Shown here piece by piece: positions 5,823 to 8,742 of a stretch of 8,742 bases of DNA. Within the stretch, counting starts at the first letter, position 1. Every line of letters starts with the position of its first letter. Source of the stretch: Acidobacteriota bacterium (lineage in GTDB: Bacteria > Planctomycetota > Phycisphaerae > WQYP01 > JAJZKJ01). A program made the position numbers and the translations under genes. The stretch covers positions 1 to 8,742 of the forward strand of contig JAJZKJ010000072.1 in assembly GCA_021804195.1 (NCBI GenBank), read 5' to 3'. The notes under the pieces were generated by a model. It was given only the letters and a program-made list of their open reading frames with translations. It was not told the origin of the DNA and ran no database searches.

Positions 5823-6716
5823 GTGAAGACGAAATCCAAATTCAACCCATACCGGCAGGGCGGCATGGCTCTGCTGGCGCTGAGCCTGTTCAGCCTATGG
5901 CCGGCACGGGCCAAAGGCCAGGCGCGCCAGGCCTGGATCGGGCAGCCGGTGATTGCTCCTGGTTACTGTCCCAGGTCGGCGGCGGTGGTGCGGTTTAACG
6001 GCTGGGTGCGGATCACGATGCCAACACCCGCCGCGGGCCAGCCCCGGCCCACGCAGTACGCGATTTCCTATTATTTTCTCCGCAGCGATGGGTCACAAAG
6101 CGCCACCCAGACCCGATTTTTCACCACAACCGGCGCAGCCCAGACTTTTCAGGCCAGTGATATCTGGACCCTGCAACCGGGAACGAATGGCTGGTGGCCG
6201 CCGCGCACCGGCTGGGAAGAGGTTGCGGTTCTGCTCCCGCCGGGCCAGCCGCCGGTCCGCAGCAGACCGGCCGGTTTCCGGCTGAGTTGTCCTCCCGGAG
6301 GCGCGCGGCCATGGCCGCGGCACAACAGCGGCAGCCGGCGGCCGGTTGGGGCGCAAACAGCCAGCGCCCATGTGCGCCCGGCCTGGCTGAAGGCTTCCAT
6401 ACCGGCGGGGTTTTGCCGGGCGCCACACTTTCCCGTGGTGGTGAATTTTCAGGGCGCCATTCCCGCGCCGGCGCGCCAGCCGGCGACCGTAAGTTATCGC
6501 TTTTTACGCAGCGACGGCGGCCGAGGGCCATGGCAGTTTGTGCGATTTCTCTTCCATACGAACCAGCAGCCGGTGCGATTTACCTGGACGCTATGGAGAA
6601 AGTATCGCGGCTGGGTCGAAATTGAGATGCGCGCGCCCCTGCCCGGCCAGCCGTTGATCCGGTCCGCGCCCGCTTCATTCGACCTCAGTTGTGACCATGG
6701 TCTCAAGGAGAAATGA
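5823..6716 (+). CDS. Exported protein with two tandem copies of an unrecognised domain
   Basis: I do not recognise the family. From GTG 5823 the product is 297 residues with a classical Sec signal: a basic start (VKTKSKFNPYR), a hydrophobic core (MALLALSLFSLWP) and ARA or GQA cleavage sites. The mature part is an internal duplication. Copy 1 (about residues 37-156) and copy 2 (about 186-290) both start with a (Y/F)C motif, share Y.FLRSDG, share a GW(E/V)E segment and PGQP..RS.PA.F.LSC, and end in cysteine. Each copy thus has one cysteine near each end (C49/C156 and C198/C290), suggesting one disulfide per domain in an Ig-like beta fold. ATG 5790 is an alternative start but puts 11 hydrophobic residues before the basic region and has no ribosome site; ATG 5865 follows AGGG (5857-5860) but loses the charged region. 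It is the first gene of the run, 3 bases before the next. Confidence 0.75.
   Translation: MKTKSKFNPYRQGGMALLALSLFSLWPARAKGQARQAWIGQPVIAPGYCPRSAAVVRFNGWVRITMPTPAAGQPRPTQYAISYYFLRSDGSQSATQTRFFTTTGAAQTFQASDIWTLQPGTNGWWPPRTGWEEVAVLLPPGQPPVRSRPAGFRLSCPPGGARPWPRHNSGSRRPVGAQTASAHVRPAWLKASIPAGFCRAPHFPVVVNFQGAIPAPARQPATVSYRFLRSDGGRGPWQFVRFLFHTNQQPVRFTWTLWRKYRGWVEIEMRAPLPGQPLIRSAPASFDLSCDHGLKEK
6705..6710 (+). promoter_or_regulatory. Strong ribosome binding site between the first two operon genes
   Basis: AAGGAG lies inside the end of the upstream gene, 9 bases before ATG 6720. An earlier out-of-frame ATG at 6713 is only 2 bases away from it and is not used. The position implies coupled translation of the two genes. 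Confidence 0.7.
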
Positions 6717-6719
6717 TTT

Positions 6720-7331
6720 ATGACTGCATTGTCTCATTCACAAAAATGGCTGCTCTGCATGTGCCTGCTGGCCGGCGGGCTGGCGGCGCAAACCCCGGCC
6801 ACGCCTTTCGGTCCGGCCGATTATTCCGCCGTGATGGTCATACATCTGAAAGGCGGCGCCACGCAGCGGATGGCGATTGCCAAACGCGGGGCGATGTGGC
6901 GATCCCAAATCGCCATACCGGGCCATACCATGACCGAGCTCATTAATCTCAATACCCGCACCGCGTACATGATGCTGCCCCAGATGTGCATGAAACACGC
7001 TCTGCCCAATCTGCCGCCGGGAGGCATGCTGGCGCAAGCCCAGCAGAATCATGCCAAAACGGTTGATTTAGGGCCCGCGACGGTGACCACCGGAGACGGC
7101 AAAACCTATGCCTGCGAGCATAGCCGGGTGACGTACAGCCAGCAAGGGAAGAAGCAGACGATTGATGTCTATGCCGCCAAGTCATTGCATAACTTTCCCG
7201 TGAAACTTACGACCGTGCAAAACGGACGCACCGTGACGGTGACCTATGAACACATCCATCTAACCCCGCCCGCGGCCTCGTTGTTCGTGCCGCCGGCGCA
7301 TTGCGGTGGAATGCCCGGGTTTCCGCACTGA
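6720..7331 (+). CDS. Periplasmic LolA/DUF4412-like protein
   Basis: 203 residues with an N-terminal signal peptide (hydrophobic core WLLCMCLLAGGLAA, cleavage probably near AAQ, residues 22-24). The mature part has the pattern of DUF4412/LolA-fold proteins: an early strand with Y.A.M.IHLKGG (35-46), R..I.IPGH.MTELINL (61-77) followed by TAYMMLPQM (81-89), then a second half of alternating strands, and the closing LFVPPAHCG (189-197), like the family's (L)F.vP.gy end. LolA-fold proteins bind lipid or lipoprotein acyl chains; in this subgroup the ligand is unknown. Three cysteines remain after cleavage (C90, C132, C195), an odd number. Translationally coupled to the preceding gene (3-base gap). 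The family assignment is by pattern only. Confidence 0.72.
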   Translation: MTALSHSQKWLLCMCLLAGGLAAQTPATPFGPADYSAVMVIHLKGGATQRMAIAKRGAMWRSQIAIPGHTMTELINLNTRTAYMMLPQMCMKHALPNLPPGGMLAQAQQNHAKTVDLGPATVTTGDGKTYACEHSRVTYSQQGKKQTIDVYAAKSLHNFPVKLTTVQNGRTVTVTYEHIHLTPPAASLFVPPAHCGGMPGFPH

Positions 7332-7355
7332 AAGCCGCGGCGCGGCCGCTTTCAG
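7328..7355 (+). other. Hairpin spanning the stop codon of the LolA-like gene
   Basis: CTGAAAGC (7328-7335) and GCTTTCAG (7348-7355) are perfect 8-base inverted arms around a 12-base all-GC loop that can pair further. The TGA stop (7329-7331) is inside the left arm. No T-run follows, so it is not a standard intrinsic terminator. It could be a transcript-stabilising or processing hairpin, or a weak pause that lowers expression of downstream genes. Confidence 0.5.
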
Positions 7356-7379
7356 GCCGGAATGCAGGCGAGGAACAGC

Positions 7380-7904
7380 ATGCGAGAAAGTCGAAAAGCC
7401 AAACTCGGGCGGGCCGTTCTGGGAGCGATCGTGAGCGCATGCCTGGCGGCGCAGGCGCCCGGCGTGCGGATGCCGTACGGGACGAAACTCGATCCGCTTC
7501 AGATTGGCCAGCGCCGGCTGGCGCTGCATGGTCCGGCGGCGGTGGCGTTTCTGTTCGTCGCCAACCTGGCCGATGAGGAAGGCCAATGCGCCGACAAATT
7601 TTTTGGCGGCCCGGGCCGGCTTTGCACATTGCGCGAACTGGTCGCCGGCATCAAGGCCGGCGGCGGGGTAATCGGGCTGAACCGGAATCCGGCTGAGGAC
7701 AGAAATTACCAATACAAGCTGACGCTGATCGGCCAGGATTGCCTGATCGTTGCGACCCCGCGCCATGCCGGGCTGCCGGCATTTGCCTTTATCGGCAATC
7801 CGAAGTTCAACGGCGATTTTTACTATATCGCCGCAGGGCAAGACTTACGGCACGCCGAGAAGATCAATGGCGAGGGATATTCAGGGCCGGGATTTAAACG
7901 CTAG
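7380..7904 (+). CDS. Small exported protein, possible lipoprotein with weak pseudopilin-like C-terminal half
   Basis: No confident family. ATG 7380 is chosen over ATG 7362 because GAGGA (7370-7374) sits 5 bases before it. The 174-residue product starts with a basic region (MRESRKAKLGR) and a short hydrophobic core ending in VSAC (18-21). VSAC fits the lipobox, so it may be lipidated at C21; alternatively signal peptidase I may cut after AAQA. The mature part has C70 and C82, a CTLRELVAG segment (82-90), and NYQYKLTLIGQDCLIVATP (109-127) followed by FNGDFYYIAAG (143-153). The order 'Leu-rich segment, GY.Y.L, ...AxP, aromatic Gly-containing strand' recalls the globular part of type IV pilin-like proteins. 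There is no prepilin leader or long N-terminal helix, so true pilin identity is unlikely. Same direction as neighbours, gaps of 48 and 56 bases. Confidence 0.65.
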   Translation: MRESRKAKLGRAVLGAIVSACLAAQAPGVRMPYGTKLDPLQIGQRRLALHGPAAVAFLFVANLADEEGQCADKFFGGPGRLCTLRELVAGIKAGGGVIGLNRNPAEDRNYQYKLTLIGQDCLIVATPRHAGLPAFAFIGNPKFNGDFYYIAAGQDLRHAEKINGEGYSGPGFKR

Positions 7905-7960
7905 GAAAAAACCGGGCCGGACCGGAAGAACCCATCAGACAGGAAAGGCGGAAAACCAAC

Positions 7961-8742
7961 ATGGCGGGAATCAAGAAACAACCCAAACAGAGCTTCCGGC
8001 GCGGGTACGCACTGTTGCTGGCGCTGTTCGTAATGACCGGGGCGGGCCTGCCGAGGCTGATCGCGCAATCGGGCGGCCAGCCCAGTGCCAGCGTGGGCAT
8101 TCTGCCCTTTCAGGATGTGAGCGGCAATGCCGACCTGGGGCAGTTGGCCAGCGTGCTGCCGGGGATGCTGCAGAGCGTACTGCTGGATAAGACGCAGTTG
8201 GCCCCGCGCCAATTGCAGGGTCTGCCGCCGGGGCAGGCGGTGGATATCGCCAGCGCGGCGGCGCTGGGGCAGCAGGCGGGCGCGGATGTGGTGGCGATCG
8301 GCACGCTGCTTTCCGGCTCGGTCAAAACCTCACAGGGCAGCTTCGGCGGTTTTGGTTTTCATGGCATACAGGTGGGCGGCAACCGCAACAAAATCAGCGT
8401 CACGGTGCTGCTGCAGATTGACCTGGTGGACGTGAACCGCGGGGTGAAGATCGCCACCCTGCGCGCGCGCGGCAAACAGTCCAAGTCGCACTTTGACCCC
8501 AACCTCGACAGCAGCAACTACGGAACAATCAACATGCAGAGCGCCGGCTTTCAGAACTCGGCATTGGGCGAAGCCACGCGCAAGGCGCTGGACCGGCTGG
8601 CGGGAGAGATGACACGGGCGCTGCGGAACTTTCAGCCCGCCAGCGCGGCGCCCCCGCCGGCCGGCCCCGCCCCCGGCGGCAGCCCCGCGCCGGCAAATGC
8701 AGCCGCGCCCGTTCCGGGCGCCGGCGCGAACCAAAGCGTCGC
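7961..8742 (+). CDS. CsgG-like (curli assembly/LpoB/TolB-N fold) exported protein, N-terminal part
   Basis: I translated 260 codons from ATG 7961 to the window edge without a stop; the end is missing. Purine-rich AGGAAAGGCGG (7941-7951) precedes the start. The N-terminus is a long signal (basic 5-14, hydrophobic YALLLALFVMTGAGL 16-30, AQ at 35-36). The mature start ASVGILPFQDVSGN (43-56), then LASVLPGMLQSVLL (62-75), LGQQAGADVVAIGTL (102-116), ISVTVLLQIDLVDVNRGVKIA (145-165, key residues VDVN.G), and LGEATRKALDRLAGEM (202-217) follow the CsgG pattern in order. In that pattern a GAD..v.G segment precedes an antiparallel pair and an 'l.vvD..tG' strand. CsgG forms an outer-membrane secretion channel, but related proteins are periplasmic or accessory. 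Here no lipidation cysteine is present and a Pro/Ala-rich tail (227-260) follows, probably a linker to a further domain. Confidence 0.75.
   Translation, partial: MAGIKKQPKQSFRRGYALLLALFVMTGAGLPRLIAQSGGQPSASVGILPFQDVSGNADLGQLASVLPGMLQSVLLDKTQLAPRQLQGLPPGQAVDIASAAALGQQAGADVVAIGTLLSGSVKTSQGSFGGFGFHGIQVGGNRNKISVTVLLQIDLVDVNRGVKIATLRARGKQSKSHFDPNLDSSNYGTINMQSAGFQNSALGEATRKALDRLAGEMTRALRNFQPASAAPPPAGPAPGGSPAPANAAAPVPGAGANQSV

Noticed and set aside
7260..7841. 193-codon minus-strand open frame opposite the end of the LolA-like gene and the small exported protein
   Set aside because: Basic, low-complexity composition and no ribosome site; the plus-strand genes have signal peptides, ribosome sites and operon spacing.
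8330..8734. 134-codon minus-strand open frame opposite the CsgG-like gene
   Set aside because: Gly/Arg/Ala-rich shadow of the plus-strand frame, which shows CsgG-type motifs in order.

Overview
The window is about 60-65% GC by eye, with dense GC-rich genes. The best clue to the host is a one-component regulator: an OmpR/CadC-type winged helix, one membrane helix, and a long WD40/TolB-like propeller. This architecture is especially common in Acidobacteriota, as are co-directional sets of secreted proteins of unknown function. The lineage is therefore an inference (Acidobacteriota likely); no rRNA or tRNA gene is present to confirm it.

Left part (1-1192): the N-terminal 154 codons of rsmG (16S rRNA m7G methyltransferase, minus strand, cut by the window edge), divergent from a DedA/VTT-family membrane protein on the plus strand.

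Middle (1212-1874): a complete type II toxin-antitoxin pair, a Phd/YefM-like antitoxin and a PIN-domain VapC-like toxin overlapping by ATGA. The toxin gene is clearly AT-richer than its surroundings. Its promoter has a perfect extended -10 (TGCTATAAT) placed so that the A of the antitoxin ATG would be +1, so the transcript may be leaderless.

Centre (1901-5574, minus strand): an NCS1-type nucleobase/cation symporter with its own promoter and a small palindrome, preceded by the large regulator gene described above.

Right part (5584-8742, plus strand): divergent from the regulator lies a run of four co-directional genes whose products all begin with export signals. They are a protein with two tandem copies of an unrecognised domain, a LolA/DUF4412-like periplasmic protein, a small possible lipoprotein with weak pseudopilin-like features, and a CsgG-like protein cut by the window edge. 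Three GTTCAG repeats at exactly 11-base spacing stand in front of this run, as direct-repeat operators of OmpR/PhoB-type winged-helix regulators do. The working hypothesis is a local circuit: the membrane-anchored regulator senses something outside the membrane through its propeller and controls the exported-protein operon. The function of that operon is unknown. Whether it is a new system is an inference that needs comparative data.
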